A DNA stretch of 8,544 nt, taken from Candidatus Gastranaerophilales bacterium. Lineage in GTDB: Bacteria; Cyanobacteriota; Vampirovibrionia; Gastranaerophilales; JAILCC01. The stretch covers positions 1 through 8,544 of the forward strand of contig JAKSUS010000043.1 in NCBI GenBank assembly GCA_024408745.1. The letters run 5' to 3'. The notes below the pieces were generated by a model. That model had not been told where the DNA came from and did no database searches. It worked only from the letters and a program-made list of their open reading frames with translations. This document shows positions 1-6,369 of the stretch, piece after piece; positions within the stretch are counted from its first letter, which is position 1; each line of letters opens with the position of its first letter. Both the position numbers and the translations under genes were made by a program.

Positions 1-747
1 AAAATAAACAACAGAGATAAAGCACTCGAAGCATATACAAAAGCTGTTGAACTTAATCCTGATGATGCTGATTTTAATTATAATCTTGCCTTTCTGTATG
101 ATCAAAAAGGTGATTTGGAAAAAGCAATTCCGTTATACCAAAAAGTATTAAATATTAATGATGATGATGAAAATACACATTTTAATTTAGGGTGTTTATT
201 ATCTAAACAAGGTAAAATTGCAGAAAGCATTGCGCATCTTGAAAAAGCGACAGAACTTGATGATACAGATGCTTATGCATGGTTTTACTTAGCGTATTCA
301 TATAAAAAATCAGGTGATATACAAAAAGCTATAAATTACTATAAAAAAGTCATACAAATTAATCCGGATTACAGTTGGGCTTATTACAATTTAGCTTGTA
401 TATATAATGAACTGAATGATAAAACTACAGCAATAATTTATTTAGATAAAACTTTAATGACAAATCCCAATGATATAGATGCTTATAAAACTTTGGCAAC
501 TATTTTGATTGAAGAAAAACAATTTGATATTGCTGCAGAAAAAATAAATAATGCGTTAACTAATAATCCTAATTTGGCAGATTTACATTATGTATTAGGG
601 AAAATATATTTACACAATAACCAAATAGAAGAAGCAATTAAAGAATATAAACGAGCCCTTTCTGATGTTAACAGCTTAAAAACCCCCGCAGAGAAAGTAA
701 AAGCCGAATTAAATAATCTTATAAATCAAAAAGTTAAAACTGTTTAA
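1..747 (+). CDS. TPR-repeat protein, 5' end outside window
   Basis: The reading frame is open from base 1 to the TAA at 745-747 (248 codons visible), so the gene starts upstream of the window; the first in-frame TTG at 115 is internal to a repeat and is not a start. The product is a run of tetratricopeptide repeats of 34 residues. After a partial repeat (residues 1-18) there are six full ones beginning near residues 19, 53, 87, 121, 155 and 189. Each shows the TPR pattern (W/Y/F-x2-L/I-G/A-x2-Y, then A at helix B, and a closing P at the N-P-D/N turn), for example YNLAFLYDQKGDLEKAI. The last about 25 residues are a charged capping helix. TPR arrays are protein-interaction scaffolds; no enzymatic domain is visible, and any N-terminal signal peptide or fused domain would lie outside the window. 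It ends convergently against the protease gene. The fold is clear; the partner is unknown. Confidence 0.88.
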   Translation, partial: KINNRDKALEAYTKAVELNPDDADFNYNLAFLYDQKGDLEKAIPLYQKVLNINDDDENTHFNLGCLLSKQGKIAESIAHLEKATELDDTDAYAWFYLAYSYKKSGDIQKAINYYKKVIQINPDYSWAYYNLACIYNELNDKTTAIIYLDKTLMTNPNDIDAYKTLATILIEEKQFDIAAEKINNALTNNPNLADLHYVLGKIYLHNNQIEEAIKEYKRALSDVNSLKTPAEKVKAELNNLINQKVKTV

Positions 748-1424
748 TTCAGGTAATTTGTTTTCTTTATAAAATCCTTGGCTTCATTAATCGGAACAGC
801 AAAGCCTATCCCGATATTAGATTTATTATTATCAGGATTGTATATAGATTGGTTAATTCCGATAACCTCAGCATTACTGTTTACAAGTGGACCTCCTGAA
901 CTTCCCGGGTTAATTGCCGCATCAGTCTGAATTTTATTTCTTTCAAAATCAACTCTGCTTACAATACCTGTTGTCAGGGTGTTATTAAATCCAAAGGGAT
1001 TGCCTATTGCTAAAACTTTTTGTCCGACTTTAATTTCCGTAGAGTTTCCTAAAATAACAGGTTTTAAACTCTTTTTAGTATTAATTTTAAGTAAAGCTAA
1101 ATCGTTTCCGCCTTTTACTGTCCCGATAATACTTGCATTTGCTTCTGTTCCGTCAAATAATTTTACTTTTATATCTTTAACGCCGTCTATTACATGCCTG
1201 CTCGTTAAAATTAACCCGTCAGAAGATATTATACACCCTGTTCCGCTTGAAAATTCTTCATCACTGATTTTTCCGTCAATAGCAACAATACTTGGGTTAA
1301 GTTTTTCATAAACCGTTATATTAATCAATTCGTCTTGTTCAAAATTTTGCGCCATAACATTATTTATAAAAAGATAACATGCTAAACAGCACATTAATAA
1401 ATATTTCCTTAATTTATTGTACAT
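744..1424 (-). CDS. Secreted trypsin-like serine protease, HtrA/DegP class, no PDZ domain
   Basis: This 226-residue protein has an N-terminal signal peptide: basic LRK, hydrophobic residues 9-20, and a V-M-A cleavage site before Gln26. A chymotrypsin-fold protease domain of the S1C family follows. The catalytic triad is visible as His77 in TSRHVI, Asp108 in GNDLALLKI and Ser176 in NPGSSGGPL. The oxyanion and substrate-binding strands IGNPFG (140-145) and GIGFAVPI are also typical. HtrA proteins usually continue into one or two PDZ domains, but this one stops about ten residues after the AVPI strand, so it is a bare protease domain. Two motif positions differ from the common form (TSRHV for TNxHV, and GSSGG for GNSGG), but the triad is intact, so it should be active in the periplasm or at the cell surface. 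The ATG is supported by AGGAG six bases upstream (1431-1435). The gene lies 94 bases beyond the pan operon and behind a terminator, so it is probably transcribed separately. Confidence 0.92.
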   Translation of the reverse strand: MYNKLRKYLLMCCLACYLFINNVMAQNFEQDELINITVYEKLNPSIVAIDGKISDEEFSSGTGCIISSDGLILTSRHVIDGVKDIKVKLFDGTEANASIIGTVKGGNDLALLKINTKKSLKPVILGNSTEIKVGQKVLAIGNPFGFNNTLTTGIVSRVDFERNKIQTDAAINPGSSGGPLVNSNAEVIGINQSIYNPDNNKSNIGIGFAVPINEAKDFIKKTNYLN

Positions 1425-1464
1425 TTAACTCTCCTTTTTCTTTACATAATTTAATCGGAGAATT

Positions 1465-1493
1465 AAAAAAAATAATCCCTCATATGGAATTAT
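1465..1493 (-). terminator. Rho-independent terminator of the pan operon
   Basis: Read on the minus strand, ATAATTCC (1486-1493) pairs with GGGATTAT (1472-1479) across a six-base loop. This gives an eight-pair stem with one G-U pair, followed immediately by seven T residues (1465-1471). It begins 26 bases after the stop of the last operon gene at 1519. The plus strand has no T-run after the stem, so it acts only in the minus direction. It separates the operon from the protease gene. Confidence 0.75.
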
Positions 1494-1518
1494 CAAAGAT
1501 ATAACCTTTAGAAAAACA

Positions 1519-2388
1519 TTAATAAGTCATTTTGTTTAGCTCAACACGTTCTTTATTAATACTGTAATTACCTTTTGACTCGAATTTTATATTTTTCATT
1601 GTACCAAATGCCTGATATCTGCCGGCAAATGAATTAGTTGTACATATTTCATTTAATTCAACAGCATTTAATACTTTTTCCATAAATTGTAAAACATAAA
1701 ATTCCATAGCTTCAGGTTGCTGAGAATCTAAAACAATTTTATAAGACATACTATAGCCAAACTGTTGTATATCATTATCTATAAGAACTATCAAATTTAA
1801 GAACTTTAAAATATAATTTATTGCATCATCCTGAGAGAAGAATACAATAGCATAAGTATTCGGATCATCAAATTCTTCATTTGTTAATAATTTACCTCTG
1901 TAATTTCCCAAAATTCTAAGAAACTCTGATTTAACTTCCTGCTTCTTATCATCAATTTCTTTATCGGATAAATTTGATATTGTAAATTTAGAAAATATAA
2001 GATTTACAACCAAATAAGTAGTATCTTTTTTTTGCAAAGCAACTTTGCGCTCTTCAACATGCTGTTTGTTAATTTTCTCAATTTTTTTGTGTCTGTACGT
2101 TGTTACGGCTTCATCAACTTTATGTGTTAAATCTTCAAATAAATTCAGAATAAAACTGATGATAATAATATATAACACCCATGGCAATACTAAAAATACC
2201 AAAGTCCAATCGGCACCATTCATTTTTAAATTTATAAATTTAGAAAATAAAGCTATCGTAAAATCATTAAATGCTTTTGCGAATGCAAAATATTGAACAT
2301 CTGACCACACATATTGAAGTGCTGAAAATAGTATCATCAAGACACAAGCAACTTGTAATAATTTTAATATACTTTTAATTAAATTCAT
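1519..2388 (-). CDS. Two-TM membrane protein with degenerate class III nucleotidyl-cyclase-like domain
   Basis: I do not recognise this 289-residue protein as a named family. It has two hydrophobic segments (about residues 8-28 and 62-84), a charged, probably helical linker (85-120), and a soluble domain (about 124-289). The soluble domain follows the order of a class III adenylate/guanylate cyclase fold. A first strand YLVVNLIFSKF sits where cyclases have the F-x-D-I strand. Then come GKLLTNEEFDDPNTYAIVFF (165-184) in the place of the GDG hairpin, a helix DDAINYILKFL, a strand SMSYKIVL in the place of the G-I-H-x-G strand, and LNEICTTNSF resembling the family's GEI-x-V-S segment. The metal-binding Asp of the first strand is Ser133, and the GDG motif is absent, so catalysis is unlikely. 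It starts four bases after the panC stop, has no clear Shine-Dalgarno, and is probably translationally coupled. The gene is real by operon position and length; the fold assignment is inference by eye. Confidence 0.82.
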   Translation of the reverse strand: MNLIKSILKLLQVACVLMILFSALQYVWSDVQYFAFAKAFNDFTIALFSKFINLKMNGADWTLVFLVLPWVLYIIIISFILNLFEDLTHKVDEAVTTYRHKKIEKINKQHVEERKVALQKKDTTYLVVNLIFSKFTISNLSDKEIDDKKQEVKSEFLRILGNYRGKLLTNEEFDDPNTYAIVFFSQDDAINYILKFLNLIVLIDNDIQQFGYSMSYKIVLDSQQPEAMEFYVLQFMEKVLNAVELNEICTTNSFAGRYQAFGTMKNIKFESKGNYSINKERVELNKMTY

Positions 2389-2392
2389 TTAT

Positions 2393-3274
2393 TTAACCAA
2401 TTATAACATTATCAATCAAACGCACATTTCCGACTTTTGCAGCAATGGCTATAAAACTATTATGCCTTATTTTTTCACAATAATCAAGTGTGTTACAATC
2501 ACAAACTTCCAAATATTCAATATTTATGTCTTTATCTAATAATTTTAAACTCTCTTCAAATACATCTTTTTTATTATTATTGCCATTTTTAAAAAGCATT
2601 ACTGCTTTAGATAAAACTTTAAAAATTGTTGAAGCTTTGACTTTTTCAACTTCTGACAAATATGAATTTCTTGAACTCAAAGCAAGTCCTGACTCTTCTC
2701 TGACTATCGGACAACCTTGAATTTTTATATCCGAATTCATACTTTTGCACATGTTTTTTATTATGATTAATTGTTGAATATCTTTTTGTCCGAAATATGC
2801 AACATCAGGTTTAACAATTGCAAATAATTTTGAAACAATTGTACAAACTCCGTCAAAATGTCCGGGGCGGGTTTTGCCGCAAAGACGATTAGTATATTTT
2901 TCAGGAACTTTTATTATGTAGGAATTTTCTTTAACCTGTAAATTCTCTTTCAAAGTTCCGCCTTTTTTGAAATCAGGATACATTTCCTCGGGTTCAGGGT
3001 GAAAAATTATATCAACTCCTGCGCTTTCACACAATTCTATATCTTTATCAAAAACTCTCGGGTATTTGTCATAATCTTCATTTGGCCCGAATTGTGTCGG
3101 GTTTACAAAAACACTTACAACAACAATATCACACTCTTTACGAGCACATTCCATAAGACTTTTGTGACCTTTATGCAAAGCACCCATTGTAGGAACCAAA
3201 CCGACTTTTTTATTGTTTAATTTGTGTTGTTTAACTGTTTCGTTTAACTCTCTAACAGTTGATATAACTTGCAT
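2393..3274 (-). CDS. panC: Pantothenate synthetase (pantoate--beta-alanine ligase)
   Basis: PanC condenses pantoate with beta-alanine using ATP, through a pantoyl-adenylate, to make pantothenate for CoA. It is cytosolic. The 293-residue protein (family about 280) shows the family signatures in order: VPTMGALHKGHKSL (27-40) with the HxGH nucleotide-binding motif at His34 and His37; VNPTQFGPNEDYDKYPR (57-73) for pantoate; GHFDGVCTIVSKLF (138-151); YFGQKDIQQL (160-169), where Gln163 replaces the more usual Glu; and the KMSKS-equivalent loop VREESGLALSSRN (191-203). The segment 103-131 is a little longer than in the E. coli enzyme. Its ATG lies 23 bases inside the 3' end of panB. An AGGA about 11 bases upstream is the likely ribosome site, and the overlap suggests translational coupling. 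Active-site residues appear intact. Confidence 0.97.
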   Translation of the reverse strand: MQVISTVRELNETVKQHKLNNKKVGLVPTMGALHKGHKSLMECARKECDIVVVSVFVNPTQFGPNEDYDKYPRVFDKDIELCESAGVDIIFHPEPEEMYPDFKKGGTLKENLQVKENSYIIKVPEKYTNRLCGKTRPGHFDGVCTIVSKLFAIVKPDVAYFGQKDIQQLIIIKNMCKSMNSDIKIQGCPIVREESGLALSSRNSYLSEVEKVKASTIFKVLSKAVMLFKNGNNNKKDVFEESLKLLDKDINIEYLEVCDCNTLDYCEKIRHNSFIAIAAKVGNVRLIDNVIIG

Positions 3275-4103
3275 TTTTTAACTTTTCCTTCTCTTCTTCT
3301 TTCATTGCAAAAATATGTTCTTCTGTCGGGAATTTTTTTGTCTTGACTTCATCAATGTATTTTTGAACTGCATCACCGATTACTGAATTTAAATCAGCAT
3401 ATCTTTTAGAAAATTTTGGCGTGAAGTCTTTATATTTTCCTAAAATATCATCAATGACCAGAATTTGTCCGTCTGTATATCTTCCTGCACCAATTCCGAT
3501 AACAGGAATGTCAAGTTTTTCCGTAAAATATTTTCCTGCTTCTTCGCTAATCATTTCCATTACAACGGCAAATGCTCCTGCCTGTTGCAATTTCAATGCC
3601 TGTTTCAAAATAAATTCTGCCTGCTCTAAACCTTTTGCCTGAACTTTATAACCTCCTAAAGCGTTTAAAAATTGAGGAGTAAAACCTAAATGCGACATAA
3701 CCGGAATACCTTGTGTTGTTAATCTTTCGGTTAATTCAACAATATAATCGCTTCCTCCTTCAATTTTTACCGCATTTGCACCGCATTTTATAAGTTCACA
3801 GGCATTTTTAACTCCTTCTTCAATTGAAGCCTGATAAGAACCGAATGGTAAATCGCCAACAATTAAAGCATTTTTAACTCCTCTTGCAACAGCAGAAGTA
3901 AAAATTTTCATTTCGGTCATATTGATAGCATGTGTAGTAGGATAGCCTAACATAACCATTGCAGCGGAATCACCTACTAATATAAAATCTATTCCTGCTT
4001 CATCAACAATTCTTGCAGTTGAGTAATCATAAGATGTTATTGATGAAATTTTTTCACCTTTGCGCTTCATTAATTTTAATGTTTCAGGAGTTATTTTACC
4101 CAT
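3252..4103 (-). CDS. panB: 3-methyl-2-oxobutanoate hydroxymethyltransferase (ketopantoate hydroxymethyltransferase)
   Basis: PanB transfers a hydroxymethyl group from 5,10-methylene-tetrahydrofolate to alpha-ketoisovalerate, giving ketopantoate, the first committed step to pantothenate. The 283-residue length is near the usual 260-280. TIM-barrel signatures are all present: TSYDYSTA (23-30), VGDSAAMVMLGYPTT (43-57) with metal ligand Asp45, VGDLPFGSY (82-90) with Asp84, VKIEGG (112-117) with Lys113 and Glu115, MSHLGFTPQ (136-144), catalytic Glu183 in VMEMIS, and IGIGAG (202-207). The ATG lies three bases after the yvcK stop, with AAGGA nine bases upstream inside the yvcK 3' end. The reductase (panE or ilvC) and aspartate decarboxylase (panD) are not in the window, so ketopantoate reduction and beta-alanine supply must come from elsewhere. 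Confidence 0.97.
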   Translation of the reverse strand: MGKITPETLKLMKRKGEKISSITSYDYSTARIVDEAGIDFILVGDSAAMVMLGYPTTHAINMTEMKIFTSAVARGVKNALIVGDLPFGSYQASIEEGVKNACELIKCGANAVKIEGGSDYIVELTERLTTQGIPVMSHLGFTPQFLNALGGYKVQAKGLEQAEFILKQALKLQQAGAFAVVMEMISEEAGKYFTEKLDIPVIGIGAGRYTDGQILVIDDILGKYKDFTPKFSKRYADLNSVIGDAVQKYIDEVKTKKFPTEEHIFAMKEEEKEKLKNASYINC

Positions 4104-4106
4104 TTT

Positions 4107-5429
4107 TTATTTTCCTTTTTTAAATTTTGTACTAACTTTTTTATTATCATAACCGTATCTGTACCACATATAAATAAGTCTTGCAAGTCTTACATAACTA
4201 TGGCGCACAAAACCGTCTTTGTCTTCTTCAATTAATTTTCTTCCGATAACTTTGATATTTAATTTTTTCAACTCTTCTTTATCATATTTTACAGGGAAAG
4301 AACCTGCCTGTTCATATTTATCTGCAAGATTTTCAGGAAGTTCATTGTTAATAAATACCGTATCAATAATATTTTCATATTTTGCATGTTTTAAAATTGC
4401 TTTAACGTGGTCTGAAACAGTATAATTATCAGTTTCCCCGGGTTGAGTCATAACATTACAAACGTAAGCCTTATGTGCTTTTGATTTAGAAATTGTTTTG
4501 GAAATTTCATCAATCAATAAGTTTGGCATAACACTTGTATAAAGGCTACCCGGTCCCATTAAAATAATATCTGCATCTTTCAAAGCATCAATTACTTCTT
4601 TTAAAGCTTTCGGACTTTCAGGTTCGCAGAACAATCTTTTAATTTTTCCGCATGCTTCAGGGATGTTGCTTTCACCGTTAACAATTCTTCCGTCTTCTAA
4701 TTCAGCCGATAATCTCATATCATCTAATGTGGAAGGTAAAACGCGTCCTCTGATTGCTAAAACTTTTGATGATTCTTTAACTGCATTAAACATATCACCT
4801 GTAATTTCGCATAATACGGATAAAAACAAATTACCAAAACTATGACCTTCTAAGCCTGTTCCTTTTCTAAAACGATATTGGAAAAGATCGTGAATTGCTG
4901 AATCTTCATCACCTAAAGCAGCAATACAGTTTCTTATATCCCCGGGAGGAAGTACGCCAAATTCATCTCTTAAACGACCTGAACTTCCACCGTCATCGCC
5001 AACTGTTACAACTGCTGTTAAATTATTTGTAATTGTTTTCAAACCTTTTAAAATTGTAGAAAGGCCTGTTCCTCCACCAATTGCAACAATTTTAGGTCCT
5101 CTGTTTAATTTTCTTCTTTTGTATAAATTTTCTAAAATAAATTCGCTATCCTGAGGACTTATTGCATCTAAAATAGAAACATTCATTTTTTTAGAACCTA
5201 AATATAATGCGACAACACCACATACTAAGAAAATGGCACCTGCAATTTGTGCATTAATCAATCTGAAAGTTGATTTCAAAAAATCTACAATCGCATAAAT
5301 CGGTTCCAAATTGAATACAAATAAAATTCCTAATATTAATAAGATTGTTCCCAATATTGTTAAAACAATCCATCTTTTTACCTGTAATCCCGGAATTAAC
5401 CAGGCAGCATATTTGTTAATATTTTTCAT
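4107..5429 (-). CDS. yvcK: YvcK/CofD-like family protein with N-terminal membrane anchor
   Basis: I chose the ATG at 5429 (440 residues). It has GGGAG seven bases upstream (5437-5441), whereas the longer frame would need an in-frame TTG at 5453 without a ribosome site. Residues 20-40 and 62-78 are hydrophobic membrane segments preceded by the WLIPGLQVKRW stretch. The cytosolic domain (from about 112) opens with the nucleotide-binding loop KIVAIGGGTGLST (113-125), then TVGDDGGSSGRLRDEFG (142-158) and LPPGDIRNC (160-168). Later come GHSFGNLFL and MGPGSLYTSVMPNL. These are hallmarks of the YvcK (gluconeogenesis factor, UPF0052) family, related to the F420 enzyme CofD. In Bacillus the protein is needed on gluconeogenic carbon sources and binds UDP-sugars; that role is known from the family, not shown here. 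Firmicute YvcK lacks the membrane anchor, while I recall cyanobacterial and some other homologues carrying a similar leader. It is the second gene of the operon. Confidence 0.95.
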   Translation of the reverse strand: MKNINKYAAWLIPGLQVKRWIVLTILGTILLILGILFVFNLEPIYAIVDFLKSTFRLINAQIAGAIFLVCGVVALYLGSKKMNVSILDAISPQDSEFILENLYKRRKLNRGPKIVAIGGGTGLSTILKGLKTITNNLTAVVTVGDDGGSSGRLRDEFGVLPPGDIRNCIAALGDEDSAIHDLFQYRFRKGTGLEGHSFGNLFLSVLCEITGDMFNAVKESSKVLAIRGRVLPSTLDDMRLSAELEDGRIVNGESNIPEACGKIKRLFCEPESPKALKEVIDALKDADIILMGPGSLYTSVMPNLLIDEISKTISKSKAHKAYVCNVMTQPGETDNYTVSDHVKAILKHAKYENIIDTVFINNELPENLADKYEQAGSFPVKYDKEELKKLNIKVIGRKLIEEDKDGFVRHSYVRLARLIYMWYRYGYDNKKVSTKFKKGK

Positions 5430-5443
5430 ATATTTTCTCCCTC
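5430..5443 (-). promoter_or_regulatory. Ribosome binding site deciding the yvcK start
   Basis: The 14 bases between the pxpA-like stop and the yvcK ATG read, on the minus strand, as a purine-rich GAGGGAG followed by AAAATAT and then ATG. This is a strong Shine-Dalgarno with a seven-base spacer. It argues against initiation at the upstream TTG (5451-5453), which would place this site inside the coding region. Confidence 0.8.
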
Positions 5444-6247
5444 TTATAACCAAGCCTTATCTTCAAGAATACTTACAGATAAAGGGGCAGGTTCAATAAT
5501 ATTATTTTTTAATAATTCTGCAATTTCCATTGATGCGGCATGCTTCATATTCAAGTGAATTGAATGTACTTTTATCGGCATAATACCGTTATTTTCGTTG
5601 ATAATATTGCCGTTTTGCAAAATGCTTTCTAATTGTTTTTTAGAATATTCAATATCAATAACATCATTTTGTTCAAAATCAGGCACACCTGAAACCATAT
5701 ATTTTTTATCTAAAAAGACTTCATTTGCATATTTTATTCCTGCAAGTTCACAGGCTTTTTCTAAATTTGTACAAGGTGCGCAAAGTAAAATAAGCCAGTC
5801 ATTTGCTTTTTTAATTGCTTTTGCAACGGCTAACATTGTTTGAAAATCATTAATTGCTTTCTTATATAAAGCACCATGTAGTCTTACATGTGAAACTCTT
5901 AATCCGTGAGCTTTTGCCATAGTTTGAATTGCACCGATTTGATATAAAACAAGACTTTCAATTTCTTCATCTGTTAAATTCATTTCTCTGTATCCAAAGC
6001 CTTGTAAGTCAGGGTAACCGATATGTGCACCGATTGAAAGATTATTTTCTTCCGCTAATTTTAAGGCTTTATTAATAACCATCGGATCGCCTGAATGAAG
6101 TCCGCAGGAAATATTTACCGAACTTACATAAGGCAAAAGTTCAAATTCCGTATCATTTTGATAAACTCCGAAGCTCTGTGCCAAATCGCAGTTTACATCA
6201 ATCAACACCTTTGTTTTATCATTATTCATTTCTAAAGTTTCTGTCAT
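5444..6247 (-). CDS. pxpA: LamB/YcsF family protein, divergent 5-oxoprolinase subunit A (PxpA)-like
   Basis: PxpA proteins form, with PxpB and PxpC, an ATP-dependent 5-oxoprolinase that opens pyroglutamate to glutamate. The 267-residue length fits the family (about 250). Recognisable blocks are DVNCDLAQSFG (17-27), SVNISCGLHSGDP (43-55), GAHIGYPDLQGFG (73-85), QIGAIQTMAKAHG (103-115) and VRLHGALY (121-128). Several positions differ from the usual consensus: NIACGFHAGDP is NISCGLHSGDP, GAHPGYPD is GAHIGYPD, KPHGALY is RLHGALY, and the C-terminal VHGD motif reads SIHLN (229-233), losing Gly and Asp. No pxpB or pxpC gene is adjacent. The gene is first in the operon. Its ATG has a weak AAGAGA six bases upstream. 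Family membership is firm; the 5-oxoprolinase function is uncertain because of the altered C-terminal motif and missing partners. Confidence 0.83.
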   Translation of the reverse strand: MTETLEMNNDKTKVLIDVNCDLAQSFGVYQNDTEFELLPYVSSVNISCGLHSGDPMVINKALKLAEENNLSIGAHIGYPDLQGFGYREMNLTDEEIESLVLYQIGAIQTMAKAHGLRVSHVRLHGALYKKAINDFQTMLAVAKAIKKANDWLILLCAPCTNLEKACELAGIKYANEVFLDKKYMVSGVPDFEQNDVIDIEYSKKQLESILQNGNIINENNGIMPIKVHSIHLNMKHAASMEIAELLKNNIIEPAPLSVSILEDKAWL

Positions 6248-6279
6248 ATATTCTCTTTCATTTTAGTATTACAAATTTA

Positions 6280-6306
6280 ATTATACAATAATAATACATA
6301 TGTAAA
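6280..6306 (-). promoter_or_regulatory. Candidate sigma-70 promoter of the pxpA-yvcK-panBC operon
   Basis: On the minus strand a perfect TATAAT (6280-6285) lies 32 bases before the pxpA-like ATG, with TTTACA (6301-6306; five of six matches to the -35 consensus) 15 bases further upstream. The spacer is two bases short of optimal. A TTGTTT hexamer with an 18-base spacer is an alternative -35. The surrounding DNA is very AT-rich, so chance matches are common, but the position at the operon head is right. Confidence 0.5.
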
Positions 6307-6324
6307 CAAAATAAGAAAAATCTT

Positions 6325-6350
6325 TATAAAATTATTATACGAATTTTATA
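6325..6350. repeat. AT-only inverted repeat after the zincin gene, possible weak terminator
   Basis: TATAAAATT (6325-6333) and AATTTTATA (6342-6350) form a perfect nine-base inverted repeat with an eight-base loop. It sits 20 bases beyond the zincin-like gene's stop. On the minus strand it is followed by AAG and a T-rich tract. A stem with no G-C pairs is unstable, so terminator function is only a possibility. The rest of the 122-base gap holds the operon promoter and nothing else I can name. Confidence 0.35.
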
Positions 6351-6369
6351 TTATAAATAATTGTAAATG

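Noticed and set aside
744..747. Bidirectional terminator between the convergent TPR and protease genes
   Set aside because: The stops share a TTAA and there is no intergenic space; no stable hairpin with a T-run was found on either side within the flanking coding ends.
979..1311. Plus-strand frame of 110 codons within the protease gene
   Set aside because: It is a complement of the conserved protease domain, whose triad motifs identify the true strand.
1469..1496. Sigma-70-like promoter (TTGATA, 16 bases, TATTTT) for the protease
   Set aside because: Both hexamers are part of the terminator stem and T-run, and the -10 matches only four of six positions; not listed as a feature.
3233..3260. 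Seven-base inverted repeat AACTGTT / AACAGTT around the panB-panC overlap
   Set aside because: It has a 14-base loop, lies in coding sequence and has no T-run; a match of this size is expected by chance in AT-rich DNA.
5430..5453. Longer YvcK start at TTG 5453 overlapping the upstream gene
   Set aside because: It has no ribosome site, and the strong GGGAG is correctly spaced for the ATG at 5429.
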